In this document: piece by piece, positions 53,601-61,128 of the stretch
Layout: every line of letters starts with the position of its first letter
How positions within the stretch are numbered: the first letter of the stretch is position 1
Assembly (NCBI RefSeq): GCF_001865675.1
Contig: NZ_CP011319.1
Location: forward strand, 3,224,001 to 3,288,000
DNA from: Janthinobacterium sp. 1_2014MBL_MicDiv
Lineage (GTDB): Bacteria; Pseudomonadota; Gammaproteobacteria; Burkholderiales; Burkholderiaceae_D
Direction of reading: 5' to 3'
Length of the DNA: 64,000 nucleotides
The notes under the pieces: model-generated
Told to the model about the DNA's origin: nothing
The model's database searches: none
What the model saw: only the letters and a program-made list of their open reading frames with translations
Translations under genes and position numbers: made by a program

Positions 53601-54481
53601 ACATGAACGGGCGCATCTACGATCCCTTGCTGGCGCGCTTCATGAGCGCCGATCCGCTGATCCAGGATCCGATGCATAGCCAGAGTTACAACCGCTATAC
53701 TTATGTGTGGAACAACCCGACCAATCTGACGGATCCCACCGGATTTGCGGCAAAAAGTGCATCGGGAAATGAAACTGAGAACATTGCAGACAGACTAATG
53801 CGTGAGAACGCGGAGCGATGTGAGAAGGCCGGCGGAAATTGTAGTTTAGTTGGGGATCGTGGCAACGCCAAGGCATCGAGTAGTAAGGAGAATACGAGTA
53901 ACGAGGGTGCGGATAAGGTAACGGCAAACACGACTCCTAGCAAGCAACCTCATACTGTGTGGGAGGATGCCAAAGAGGCTCTCCTGATCAACGATATTCA
54001 GCGTGTATATGTAACGACAAAAAAACTCGTTACTGACACGGTGAATTACGTCGGTGGTGATGACAAAGAGAAGCAAGCGGCGGGTTCAAGCTTTAGGGCA
54101 AATTGGCAGGAGTATGTAGGGCTTGGGATGATGCTGATTACCCGAGGTCGATCTAGCGAAACGGCGGGGTCATTAGCGAAACCTGGTACCTATCGTCCGG
54201 CACGAGCGCTGCCGCGAGATGCGCATGGTAATCCAATGTCAGACTCGGTGTTGCCGCACACGCAGCTAGGCACAGCGACTAGTCGGCGAGCCGGAGAATA
54301 TACGCAGGCTAGGGAATGGGGATACGATGAGAAGGGTAACTTGGTTCCCATTCGCGATATAGACTTTACGGATCATGGTCGGCCGCAGAATCATACAAAT
54401 CCACATCAGCACGATTACGTACCGAACCCAACAGGCGGGACTCCACAACACGGTCTTGCGAAACCAATGGAGTGGCCATGA
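47645..54481 (+). CDS. Exported SpvB/TcdB/Rhs-type polymorphic toxin
   Basis: About 2,278 residues from GTG at 47645, chosen because AGGAG lies 9 bp upstream and a signal peptide (KKIITSLMHLCLALFLLLAM) follows at once. Next come an immunoglobulin-like domain, a SpvB-type start (GNGAATYNLPIALPPGVAGV), FG-GAP repeats (FGDFNGDGKTDIM), a TcdB-like middle, and YD/Rhs repeats. The core ends GRIYDPLLARFMSADPLI...DPTGF. The last 240 residues are a variable toxin tip with DIDFTDHGRPQNHTNPHQH, a His-rich putative nuclease end. The signal peptide points to Sec export rather than T6SS loading. It overlaps its immunity gene by 4 bp. Confidence 0.9.
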   Translation: MFFVKKIITSLMHLCLALFLLLAMPTLHAAPPEREPIDGAQFISQSVPLSMVSGQSYPVSITMSNTGQTTWNNTYRLVSINPADNTTWRTYTVDVNADVARRAQYTFTFHVTAPQIPGDYHFQWQMQGDRSFGGPSPDLVIHVTPSQNTHPDFTNPPSRSEAGVLLTVVSMMLDDDTPEVTPPTTPPLPPNPDGSPVWIGNLAQLSNADTGALPGTMGVGNGAATYNLPIALPPGVAGVQPSLSLSYSSTDTGGVAGLGWSVAGVSSIDRCGRSFAINNTTDVARFLPADRLCLDGQQLILINGNHDNDSDYWRDSAEYRTEIDTFSRIRATLANGHRSFTVETKTGQTLTYGDRADTYLLGQGRSDGLAHRWWLSGSTDRSGNTIGYWYNLDAASGESRLAQIRWGGNTRSGQAMFVKAELQYEARPDAQVAYVSGSHFDARLRLKSIVTSTETQADGSGGTSALRYNLAYELSASSGRSLLKSVQACDAGGVCLPATKFDWGKKDPRAPRAFVSLGGVRQGPNLMAMGSDAAWFSNSPQGMLAFGDFNGDGKTDIMERYRVAANGYQQRLFLSNADGNGWTVSTPMDSISGHVMETGDFDGDGQLDLLVADQPLGQYRISNWRLCHSRLSTGGGFVCSTTLSFPADAFNTSLPPKPSRMVSDFNGDNRDDLMLSAGDVFGDRKYKCLSTGSAFDCRAVDGTNEDMLLGDSLNEGRVGAHPNADMDGDGRTEQIMVNRCVFELIDPLMNPPKKTWVCPQAGVSAYTRSAVGTHKYSSDWFPITALSPTRVLEPATSGVLTSDLNADGLTDMVFGAALLKNNSEFISTNGYVCYSKGSGAGGDCRVLPASGTAYSHEVMTLGDFDGDGVVDVLRPAHDTRNTTNISAYQLCHVGADASTHTCEAWTGPTFYTPSGFTNDTPPPANTYLIKVESQFLGDFNGDGKQDIVSYLGGSSWEISGAADQAMPGQAIDKLVSATNGHGFVEKVDYATVNDGTVYQDVAYDVGGQPILPAYPIKRAPVTRQLVKALSRSNGQGGWLTSRYRYAGNANDGAGRGNLGFARQDVTNAQSGHVTTTWYRQDFPYNGMISASQTTQYAQVAPVAPANILSDMRQTLSQYTVTQPNNKITRHPYVQTSNVLRRDLDQSDMGSVTTTNEVGAYGNVLATTVIATVPGGETFTSKIENTYDSNETTWRLADLKKTTDTRTSPTATVTRTKAYTYDAQGLLLTETQQQDDAALKLMTSYDRLSNLSGLVNKITQSWFDPASNTAQTRMVSDVDYDTRRRFPVSKKNALGQVETYPAYDATSGALKQRIDMNGLVYNQTVDGFGRKRVETAPDGNETRSYEKACDASCPAGAVAIAITDYMKSGLRIALPKLVYSDSAGHVLRTQSWDFDGTAVVADSRYDARGRLAETYWPRAISAAQVSASQLAYDELDRVTRTVTRSDAGQELTATTEYQGLRSIVTNAKGQRKSDTRNMQDKLASSVDALGGTTTYAYDGYGNLLQTRDPAGNLVTVSYDALGRRIALNDPDLGKIAYGVDPLGQVWKQVSPLQSAAGTATTLRYDALGRMVQRSEPDLISYWVYDVPPGQSNCAALKSCGQLAQAYTTDLTGKVDYLRQHSFDALGRPASTTIRLDQLYTATTGYDAWGRLLTQSYQRGSDTAKVFTQRYNERGYVSGIARGPLLLWQATAQDAANRVTSATLGNGLKITREYNPYTGYLSFGTVNNAQSQAQLSESYNYDALGNVKQRAQYWPGTGLVGFTEDFSYDGLNRLITATVAGQPMQSFRYDGIGNLLSKTGVGTGDYVYAPAGGRLPHAVKSIPGIGTLDYDLNGNLLAGAGRALSWTSFDMPRSISKGSENSIFMYGPEHQRARQERNDGTTTYYAGAMEVEVKGGAATVKTYWPMGLGVEIDKPAGATTLNWTHLDRLGSVVAISDAAGTVKEQLAYDSWGKRRTVTGDAIPDSLDGVTDNRGFTGHEMLDKLDLVHMNGRIYDPLLARFMSADPLIQDPMHSQSYNRYTYVWNNPTNLTDPTGFAAKSASGNETENIADRLMRENAERCEKAGGNCSLVGDRGNAKASSSKENTSNEGADKVTANTTPSKQPHTVWEDAKEALLINDIQRVYVTTKKLVTDTVNYVGGDDKEKQAAGSSFRANWQEYVGLGMMLITRGRSSETAGSLAKPGTYRPARALPRDAHGNPMSDSVLPHTQLGTATSRRAGEYTQAREWGYDEKGNLVPIRDIDFTDHGRPQNHTNPHQHDYVPNPTGGTPQHGLAKPMEWP
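53872..53932 (+). repeat. 61 bp repeat at the Rhs variable junction, copy 1
   Basis: Lies inside the toxin gene after the conserved core and encodes ASSSKENTSNEGADKVTANT. It matches 55520-55580 at 57 of 61 bases, in direct orientation. The end of the repeat marks where the toxin tip becomes unrelated, so it is the likely site of tip exchange by recombination. Confidence 0.85.
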
Positions 54482-54900
54482 TCGAGAAAGCTATTTTTCC
54501 AGCCTTTCGTACGGACGGCACGAAGATTTCCTTACAACTTCTTCTGGCAAGAATTCCAGATAACGACCTTAGATGGTCAGTTCTGGTGTTTCATGGGATT
54601 GGAAATGCACCCTCCGGCCAGTCAATGCTTGAATTTGAACGATTGGCGGAGTCCACACCCGAGGGATTTGTGATGACATGGCGCGAGCTTTTGGATTTTG
54701 CATTTCATCTTGACGACACGATTGAATGTCTAGTCGTTGCTGCAAAGTCTGTTGGTGACTTAATGACAATTGACCGTGATTCGGAAAGTCTCGGCTTGGG
54801 CGAACTGTGGCTTGAGTTGAACGACAGTACTGAATGGCTCGTACAAGGTCGGGATTCTAGGCTGGTCTCGAATATAAGCAAGGTGTTCGAGGAAGTCTGA
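54478..54900 (+). CDS. Immunity protein for the Rhs-type toxin
   Basis: A 140-residue acidic protein (MIEKAIFPAFRTDGTKISLQ) whose ATG overlaps the toxin stop (ATGA), so it is translated with it. It is low in GC compared with the toxin core, like the toxin tip. Position and size make it the cognate immunity protein; the family was not recognised. Confidence 0.75.
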   Translation: MIEKAIFPAFRTDGTKISLQLLLARIPDNDLRWSVLVFHGIGNAPSGQSMLEFERLAESTPEGFVMTWRELLDFAFHLDDTIECLVVAAKSVGDLMTIDRDSESLGLGELWLELNDSTEWLVQGRDSRLVSNISKVFEEV

Positions 54901-55141
54901 GGTAGCAATAGCCCTGTCTCGGCAAACAGCGCGCAAGGAACTCCAAAAAGCTTGTCGGGAGCAGTTTACCTGCGGCCAAGCGAATACCTATGATGAGAAA
55001 GCTTCGAATTTCCACAAGACGCGACTTGTCCGTATAACGCGGACATTCTTCGAAAAAATCGAGACAGGAGCAGCGAATAACGGCGATCAACTCGTTATAC
55101 ATACTGGATCGTGGAAAGAAACGAATGCTGGATATTCTTAA
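54901..55141 (+). pseudogene. Second, decayed toxin tip
   Basis: No full gene is present. One frame reads GSNSPVSANSAQGTPKSLSG up to YLRPSEYL-stop; another then continues YDEKASNFHKTRLVRITRTF to NGDQLVIHTGSWKETNAGYS-stop. A single frameshift near 55000 would join them. There is no start codon or core sequence. It sits 60 bp before an intact immunity-type gene, so it looks like a displaced toxin tip from an earlier version of the locus. Confidence 0.5.
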
Positions 55142-55201
55142 TATTCCTCTCAATCCATCCTTGCCGCATGTAATTTTCACTCCGAAAAGTAGAGGCTTTA
55201 T

Positions 55202-55477
55202 ATGTCAAAGGAAGTGATTTTGTTAAGCAATCCTTCGAATTTTGCTGTCGTGCAATTGCCAGAAAGAAATTTTCCTGGTGTAGTCGTACAAGGCGATACG
55301 TTGAATTCTTTAGTTTCCAGTTTGAAAGAAATGAGTCTATTGCTAGAGGCACACGATTTCGAGAATCTGGCTGCGGGATTGGCAGATATGGAGGAACAGC
55401 TCGGTGATGCACTCATTAAATATGAGAAAATTTGTCGAGAGAGAGAAATTGAACTACCGTACAGCCCTGCTCAATGA
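55202..55477 (+). CDS. DUF6959-like immunity-type protein
   Basis: A 91-residue protein starting MSKEVILLSNPSNFAVVQLP, then ERNFPGVVVQGDTLNSLVSS and a helical rest. The pattern (V-LSN-x-N-A-VV-LP-R-FPG-V-VQGDTL) matches, from memory, the DUF6959 family, which often lies behind toxin genes. It seems intact although its toxin partner is broken, as is common for orphan immunity genes. Confidence 0.7.
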   Translation: MSKEVILLSNPSNFAVVQLPERNFPGVVVQGDTLNSLVSSLKEMSLLLEAHDFENLAAGLADMEEQLGDALIKYEKICREREIELPYSPAQ

Positions 55478-55519
55478 AGTTTTTACTATCATGCCGCCTA
55501 GGATGTACTGAAGAGTCTT

Positions 55520-55730
55520 GGCATCGAGTAGTAAGGATAATACGAGTAATGAGGGTGCTGATAAGGTATCGGCAAACACGGGGCCGACGATTGGGCAAAG
55601 GCTTTCTAATCTGTGGGAAAAAGCGAGTCGGTCGTTCGGGCTCTTTGATGGCTTTATACCGAGTCGAGCTTCCTTCGAGAGCGGAGCTTCGCAACCCCGG
55701 CCCGCGCCCTACGGCCGCTGCGCTGTGTAA
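55520..55730 (+). pseudogene. Orphan Rhs tip fragment, with repeat copy 2 (55520-55580)
   Basis: 70 codons without a start codon. The first 20 (ASSSKDNTSNEGADKVSANT) repeat the junction in the main toxin gene; after that the sequence differs (GPTIGQRLSNLWEKASRSFG) and ends at TAA 55728-55730. This is a third tip, cut off from any core, and records past exchange at this locus. Translation in place is unlikely. Confidence 0.75.
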
Positions 55731-56000
55731 ACCTCGATTTCCACTTTCACGCTAGCCACCAGCTTTTGCGCAGATTCGACGCTAACGAACCTATTTGCGG
55801 GTCGTCGCGCACCCCGTTTGAAGCACACACATGACGCACGCGAAACGTGCCCTGTTTCTCATGCGCAAGCGATTGAATTGACAGGGGAAAGTGGTACTTA
55901 CATGTTCCCCTTGGCTGTGCACAAAATTGATGCGGATGGACAAGACGGATCGGGCCGTATTTTGCTCCCCTTCCTCTCATGAAGTCTGACTGCGACGGAG
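55731..56000. other. Intergenic region between the toxin locus and the secretion cluster
   Basis: About 270 bp between the toxin remnant and the convergent end of the secretion cluster. No gene, clear hairpin terminator or operator was found. Confidence 0.4.
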
Positions 56001-56528
56001 TTACTTATTCAATACAGTTCCCCTCATCGTTTGAGGGGAACTTTGCAGCTGAATTTGATATGTCGTCAAATACCATTGGCCGCGTGCGCTCCCCTCCCCT
56101 CCCTCATTGAGCGCATCGACAAAATGTACCAGTCCATGGGTGTCAAGTGCATCAAGCATGATCTGGGTCTGTCCTGTCGCTTGTTCATGTGAGAGCGCTA
56201 TTATAGCGACTTCGTTCGAATCGGCCTGTTCTATGGTGGAGAAGACGCGAGTCCATGGATAACGCAATGCTGCAATGATCTTTTCCTGCTCTTTCTGGCG
56301 CCGCTGCGTTTCCGGGTCACTTTTGGCCAGCTGCTTCTGCGCGGCCTGGCGCCGCTCATGGAGCCTCTGTTCCAGTTGGGCGACTCGTTGCCTATCGCGT
56401 AACGCCACTTTCCGCAAGGCGATCGATTCGGCCAGCAGCATAGTCCCCCAGCCAAGCGCGCAGCCCATGCAAAACAAAGCCAGCCAAGGAATGGGGCGAC
56501 GCCGGATGAATTCGAGCCGCAGCCTCAT
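56001..56528 (-). CDS. PilN-like inner-membrane assembly protein
   Basis: A 175-residue protein with one N-terminal membrane helix (about residues 13-33, IPWLALFCMGCALGWGTMLL), a coiled coil (about 40-85) and a ferredoxin-like periplasmic part (WTRVFSTIEQADSNEVAIIA). This is the PilN/GspL-C layout. It overlaps the PilM-like gene by 4 bp and should pair with it to anchor the assembly ATPase. It is the last gene of the cluster on the minus strand. Confidence 0.7.
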   Translation of the reverse strand: MRLRLEFIRRRPIPWLALFCMGCALGWGTMLLAESIALRKVALRDRQRVAQLEQRLHERRQAAQKQLAKSDPETQRRQKEQEKIIAALRYPWTRVFSTIEQADSNEVAIIALSHEQATGQTQIMLDALDTHGLVHFVDALNEGGEGSARGQWYLTTYQIQLQSSPQTMRGTVLNK

Positions 56529-57343
56529 GCTGCCACCTGGGTAGGTGCCTGGAACAACAAGTCGCGGAAATCGGCATACAGGATCGGTTGCAGGTAATCG
56601 TCGCGCTGTAGCACTTTTTCAGCATGTAGCTGCGCCAGCGGCAGGATCTCGCCTGCCACCGCCAGGCGAATAGAATGCTGCGCTTTCTCATCCAACGAAT
56701 ATGCCATACGCCTGATTTCACGCTTGATGACATCGGCCTCTCGACGATGTACCATGGTACTCATCGCTTTCATCGTGTCATTCCTTTCAATCACAATCGT
56801 GAAAGCATCAGTTTCCACCATCATCAGTGCCCTGTCGCCGTCCGAGATAGGGGCCAGTGAGCCGGGCCGTTGTTGCATGGCATTCCATACGCCAACGACA
56901 TACGGCCGCAATGACATTAGCCGCAAGCCGCGCTCTCTCGCCAACTGGCGTAGCCGCACTCCGATATCGGCGCGCAGTGCGCAGACCACCACCTTGCCAC
57001 GCGCCGCCGGCAGATGGTCCAAGGTATATTCCCACTGCCCGGGACTCAAACCCAGTTGATGCTGCATCTGGGCCTGTGCGGCCAACTGCTCCTCTTGCTC
57101 ATTCTGTAGGCCAGACGGTAGTTCGAGCATCATGAATTTGCTCAGCGCCGAACCGACATGCACGACCAGCGTCGCATACCGGCGCTTGCGCAACACTAAG
57201 TCCTCGAAAGTCAGACTATCAGGCAATCCAGCATTCCACTGCCAGCGCGCGAGCTCCTCGACGCGTCGCCAATGCCCCCACCCTGTTTGCCGGCGTACAC
57301 GTACCTCACTGGCGGTCAGATACATATGGTAGGCATCAATCAT
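56525..57343 (-). CDS. PilM/GspL-like cytoplasmic assembly protein
   Basis: A 272-residue soluble protein with scattered actin-like fold features (LVVHVGSALSKFMMLELPSG, KVVVCALRADIGVRLRQLAR, RALMMVETDAFTIVIERND), as in PilM or the cytoplasmic part of GspL. It is shorter than PilM (about 350) and quite diverged. It overlaps gspE by 8 bp and the PilN-like gene by 4 bp, so the three are translationally linked. The assignment relies partly on neighbours. Confidence 0.65.
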   Translation of the reverse strand: MIDAYHMYLTASEVRVRRQTGWGHWRRVEELARWQWNAGLPDSLTFEDLVLRKRRYATLVVHVGSALSKFMMLELPSGLQNEQEEQLAAQAQMQHQLGLSPGQWEYTLDHLPAARGKVVVCALRADIGVRLRQLARERGLRLMSLRPYVVGVWNAMQQRPGSLAPISDGDRALMMVETDAFTIVIERNDTMKAMSTMVHRREADVIKREIRRMAYSLDEKAQHSIRLAVAGEILPLAQLHAEKVLQRDDYLQPILYADFRDLLFQAPTQVAA

Positions 57344-59030
57344 GTTCCACCACCCGGTCGATTTCCTCGATGGTCGTAGCGCCGCATGCCACTAGATCAA
57401 GCGCTCGCACATTCAGCGGTCGTACGCCAAGTGATTGCGCATAGCGCTTGATTTCGGTGACGTCGGCACGGTTGAGTATCAGGGTGCGTAATTTATCGTC
57501 GAACGGTAGCACCTCTGCCAGCGCATGCCGCCCCTTGTATCCAGTGTTGCGGCAGTGATCGCAGCCGCGGCCTCGTGCCGGGGTTATCTGGCTCGGATTC
57601 AGATCGGTCACTTTCAACCGCTCGCTCAATTCCTGGCTGACCAACTCCGGTTCGCTGCAGGCAGGACAGTTCGAGCGAATTAGGCGCTGAGCTACCACGC
57701 CATTGAGCGCCGACATGAGGCTGTACAAATCGATATCCATGTGCGCAAAACGACTGATCACGTCAAACACGCTATTCGCATGCACCGTAGTAAACACCAG
57801 GTGACCGGTCAACGCAGCTTGCACGGCAATTTCTGCAGTTTCCGCGTCGCGGATCTCTCCGACCAGTATCTTGTCGGGGTCGTGACGCAAAATTGAACGC
57901 AAGCCTTGAGAAAAGGTCAGGCCCTTTTTTTCGTTGACAGGGATTTGCAACACCCCAGGCAATTCATACTCCACCGGATCTTCGATAGTGATAATTTTTT
58001 CCTGCCCGGTCTGAATCTCCGTCAGTGCCGCATATAACGTCGTTGTCTTGCCACTGCCAGTGGGGCCCGTCACCAGCAGCATGCCATGTGGTTTCTTGGC
58101 CAGGCGACGGATACGCTCGATGGCATCGGCGTCCAGTCCCAGACTGACCAGTGAAATGGCATGGGCATCTCCACGTAGTTGAGTTTTGTCGAGCAGCCGT
58201 ACGACGGCGTCTTCGCCAAAAATGCTGGGCATAATGGAGACCCGAAAATCGAGCTCACGTGAACCTAGCTCGATACGGAAACGTCCATCCTGCGGCACAC
58301 GGCGTTCGGCGATATCGAGCTGCGCCAGCACCTTGATGCGCGAGATGACTTCCTCCGCACGGACCCGGTCCGTCAATTCAGACGCCGGTACCAACACACC
58401 ATCGAGACGTAGCTTGACCTTCACGCCGTTACGGTCGCACTCGAAATGGATGTCGCTGGCACCAGCTTTCCAGGCATCATAAATAGCGGCATCGACGAAG
58501 CGCACGATAGGGCTGGTGCTGCGTTCGATGGTTTCAATCGAAATCACGTTGCCTGCATGATCCTCGAAAGCGCTACGCTGTTCGGGTGCACCGCCGGACA
58601 GGCTGCTTGACGCCTTGATGCAATGCTGAGCCTGGTCCAGTGCGGCCAAGATATCTGTCTTATCGCCCCACGCCAGCACAGGGTAGCCTCCAGCTTTGTT
58701 GGCCAGCCATTGCAGCGTGTGGTCATCCCATGGATCTGCCACCACGAAACTATCGCCGTCCGCTAGGCGCAGTGGATAAATCACGCGCTTGACACAGTCT
58801 GTAAAGCTCAGCAGCGAGAAATTAGGAACGCAGGCCAGCATGGTGGCCTGGGGGTAGTATGCAATATCCAGTTGGGCAAGAGCTGCCGCGCCAATATCAG
58901 CCACCCCGCACCCCGCCAGGGCAGCAAGTTCCGTTGTCAGTGCCAGGCCGCTTTCACGCGCAAGCACGCGCGCTTGCGCCAGCAAGGTGTTTAACGGCGG
59001 CACGCAGGATAAAACAGAATCGCTGTGCAT
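57336..59030 (-). CDS. gspE: GspE/PilB-type secretion ATPase
   Basis: A 564-residue protein: an N-terminal MshEN-like domain, then the ATPase with Walker A GPTGSGKTT (322-330), Asp box EKIITIEDPVEYELPG, Walker B LRHDPDKILVGEIRD and His box GHLVFTTVHAN. A zinc motif has CPAC and CDHC pairs (CDHCRNTGYKGR). It powers pseudopilus or pilus assembly at the inner membrane. It is followed after 3 bp (upstream in sense) by gspF. Confidence 0.93.
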   Translation of the reverse strand: MHSDSVLSCVPPLNTLLAQARVLARESGLALTTELAALAGCGVADIGAAALAQLDIAYYPQATMLACVPNFSLLSFTDCVKRVIYPLRLADGDSFVVADPWDDHTLQWLANKAGGYPVLAWGDKTDILAALDQAQHCIKASSSLSGGAPEQRSAFEDHAGNVISIETIERSTSPIVRFVDAAIYDAWKAGASDIHFECDRNGVKVKLRLDGVLVPASELTDRVRAEEVISRIKVLAQLDIAERRVPQDGRFRIELGSRELDFRVSIMPSIFGEDAVVRLLDKTQLRGDAHAISLVSLGLDADAIERIRRLAKKPHGMLLVTGPTGSGKTTTLYAALTEIQTGQEKIITIEDPVEYELPGVLQIPVNEKKGLTFSQGLRSILRHDPDKILVGEIRDAETAEIAVQAALTGHLVFTTVHANSVFDVISRFAHMDIDLYSLMSALNGVVAQRLIRSNCPACSEPELVSQELSERLKVTDLNPSQITPARGRGCDHCRNTGYKGRHALAEVLPFDDKLRTLILNRADVTEIKRYAQSLGVRPLNVRALDLVACGATTIEEIDRVVEHD

Positions 59031-59033
59031 GTA

Positions 59034-60245
59034 TCAAATTCCTCCAGCCAGATCGAATACCGGCATGTACATCAAAATAATAATCGCACCAATCATGATA
59101 CCGACGGCCATCAGCAGGATCGGCTCCGCGACACGGGTAGCCCGATCAATGAATAAGGTGAATTCCTGCCGGTAAGTCTGCGCAATGATGTCCATAATGC
59201 GGGCCAGGTTGCCAGATCTCTCGCCGACCCGTAGCAGGCGTTCAGTCACACTGTCCGTCAAACCGTTCTCGGCAAAGGCTGTCGACAAGCGTTTACCATC
59301 CTGGATGACGCTCCGCGCACGCACAATTTGGTCCTGTAATTTTTTTTCAAAGGCCAAGTTTTGCGCCAGCGGTATTGCGTCGCTCAGCGTATAGCCGCCC
59401 TTGAGTAGCATGGACATGGTTTGATAGATGCGCGCCAGCTGGTACAGACGCAGGTAATACTGAACGAATTTGAAACGCCCTAGTGCGCGTAACAGGCAAA
59501 TCTTCAGCTTGCCGTTGCGGTAACCAATCACCGCCAGCACGACCAGCCCCGCCAGTGCGGCCAGGATCAGGCCCAGATAATCACTGGAAATCTGCCCGAT
59601 TTTCATCAGTATCACCGTCGAGAAACTCAGTTTCTGCGAAAAATCGTCATATACTTTGCCAAAACGGGGCACCACATATGAGATCATGAATAAACACACC
59701 AGCATGCCAAAACCGACCACCAGGCTGGGATAGATCGCGGCGCTAATTACCTTGCGGCCCAGATCCTGTCCCACCTTTTCATAAGCCACATACTCTTCCA
59801 ACGCTTCATCGAGGCGGCTGGTGCGCTCGCTGGCACGGATGGATGCGATCAACAGCGGAGGGAATCCAAATCGGTTCAGTTCCAAGGCCGACGACAGTGG
59901 TTTGCCCTCCAAGAGCATCTGCCTGATCTCCAAAAGCACTGTATGCTTGGCATTGTCATTATCTTTGCTGCATAAGGTGTCGATGGCTTCTACTAACGAC
60001 ATACCGGAATACAACAGTGTCCGGAGCTCGTCGCAGAACAACACCGGATTGAAACTGCGGAGACCGGAAACGCCGCTCGTACGAACGCGGCGGCCCTGCG
60101 CGGCGACGGACAATACTGTGTATCCCTGCTGCTCCACCATCTGCGTCACGGCAGCCGCGTCCTCACCATCCACTGTGCATTCGGCGATGTCGCCGCTGAC
60201 GGCGTGAAATGTGCGTATCTTAAATTGCATCAATGTTGAATCCAT
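59034..60245 (-). CDS. gspF: GspF/PilC-type inner-membrane platform protein
   Basis: A 403-residue protein with two GspF domains (about 65-190 and 270-395) and three membrane helices (about 168-190, 215-235 and 370-395). It contains VFCDELRTLLYSGMSLVEAI and LLKGGYTLSDAIPLAQNL, the family signature. It forms the platform on which pseudopilins are assembled by GspE. Confidence 0.92.
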   Translation of the reverse strand: MDSTLMQFKIRTFHAVSGDIAECTVDGEDAAAVTQMVEQQGYTVLSVAAQGRRVRTSGVSGLRSFNPVLFCDELRTLLYSGMSLVEAIDTLCSKDNDNAKHTVLLEIRQMLLEGKPLSSALELNRFGFPPLLIASIRASERTSRLDEALEEYVAYEKVGQDLGRKVISAAIYPSLVVGFGMLVCLFMISYVVPRFGKVYDDFSQKLSFSTVILMKIGQISSDYLGLILAALAGLVVLAVIGYRNGKLKICLLRALGRFKFVQYYLRLYQLARIYQTMSMLLKGGYTLSDAIPLAQNLAFEKKLQDQIVRARSVIQDGKRLSTAFAENGLTDSVTERLLRVGERSGNLARIMDIIAQTYRQEFTLFIDRATRVAEPILLMAVGIMIGAIIILMYMPVFDLAGGI

Positions 60246-60281
60246 TCTGCGGAACAGCCGTTGGCGTACCGATGGTACCCA

Positions 60282-60758
60282 TCATGGCGCCGCCACATAA
60301 ACAAATTTCCAGTCGGTATAGTGGCCACCGGTCACCGGCGCGCTGCCCGACAGGAGCAACGGTTGCCGCCGCAAGGTTGCTTTTTCGCTCAAGCTGTATA
60401 CGCCAGCGATGCCGCCATCAGCTGCCTTGACCACCCCCCACTCCGCTCCCTTGCCCACTGGATCCAGATAGATTTTGCGTAGATGACGCCGCACGCCGAC
60501 AAAGCGCTTGTCCTCGACCAGGTCCTGCAGAGTGGGTGGATACGATTTCGCAGTTCCGGGCGCTTGCGCATAATAAGTCCCGATGGCGCGCACGTAGGCT
60601 TGGCCGATCTGGATTAACTCCTCTTCCCGTTCGCGCTGACTGGCGGCGCTCCACGCTTCACCGACAGCGGCTAGGCCGATGCCGAAGATTGCCAGCGCGA
60701 ACAGCATGGCGACGTAGGTAAAACCGCCTTGGACTGCAGACACATCACCACGTGGCAT
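60282..60758 (-). CDS. Minor pseudopilin lacking Glu5
   Basis: A 158-residue protein. After a short leader it has QGGFTYVAMLFALAIFGIGL, a class III prepilin helix in which the usual Glu at position 5 is missing (FTYVA rather than FTLIE), as in the tip pseudopilin GspK. The C-terminal domain has YPPTLQDLVEDKRFVGVRRHL and ends TDWKFVYVAAP. The start at 60758 overlaps the GspG-like gene by 14 bp. It probably sits at the tip of the pseudopilus. Confidence 0.8.
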   Translation of the reverse strand: MPRGDVSAVQGGFTYVAMLFALAIFGIGLAAVGEAWSAASQREREEELIQIGQAYVRAIGTYYAQAPGTAKSYPPTLQDLVEDKRFVGVRRHLRKIYLDPVGKGAEWGVVKAADGGIAGVYSLSEKATLRRQPLLLSGSAPVTGGHYTDWKFVYVAAP

Positions 60759-61128
60759 ATTCGCTCCCGTCGCGTGCGCGGCCTGTCGCACCGCTCCTGA
60801 CATCAAACACGGCGCCCATATCCTTCTTTTCCGGCGCCACAATGATCCAGCTGTCGAGACGATCGGTGATCGGGTCAACCGGCATCTTGCGCAGGTAGTG
60901 GCGCGCCACGATTTCTTCGAGCGAATCGGGATAGTGGCCGTTGTCACCAAAGTACTTGTCGATCGCGTCACGCGTCTGCGCCAGGTTTTGCCGCAGCACC
61001 GATTCCTTCGCCTTGTCGACATTGCCGAAATAACGGGGCACCGACAGCGACAGCAACATGCCGATCAGCGCCATGACCACCAGCAGTTCAATGAGGGTAA
61101 AGCCGCGCCGCAGGATATGCTTTACCAT
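60745..61128 (-). CDS. gspG: GspG-like major pseudopilin
   Basis: A 127-residue prepilin: leader MVKHILRRG, then FTLIELLVVMALIGMLLSLS with Glu5, and the GspG-type body YFGDNGHYPDSLEEIVARHYL with a C-terminal DPITD. It is the likely main subunit of the pseudopilus, processed by a prepilin peptidase encoded elsewhere. It overlaps both neighbouring pseudopilin genes. Confidence 0.88.
   Translation of the reverse strand: MVKHILRRGFTLIELLVVMALIGMLLSLSVPRYFGNVDKAKESVLRQNLAQTRDAIDKYFGDNGHYPDSLEEIVARHYLRKMPVDPITDRLDSWIIVAPEKKDMGAVFDVRSGATGRARDGSEYATW

Noticed and set aside
51050..53677. 875-codon minus-strand frame inside the Rhs-type gene
   Set aside because: Opposite strand of Rhs repeats; its repeat-like look comes from the YD repeats themselves.
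55747..55980. Small minus-strand gene before the secretion cluster
   Set aside because: No ribosome site and no protein-like pattern.
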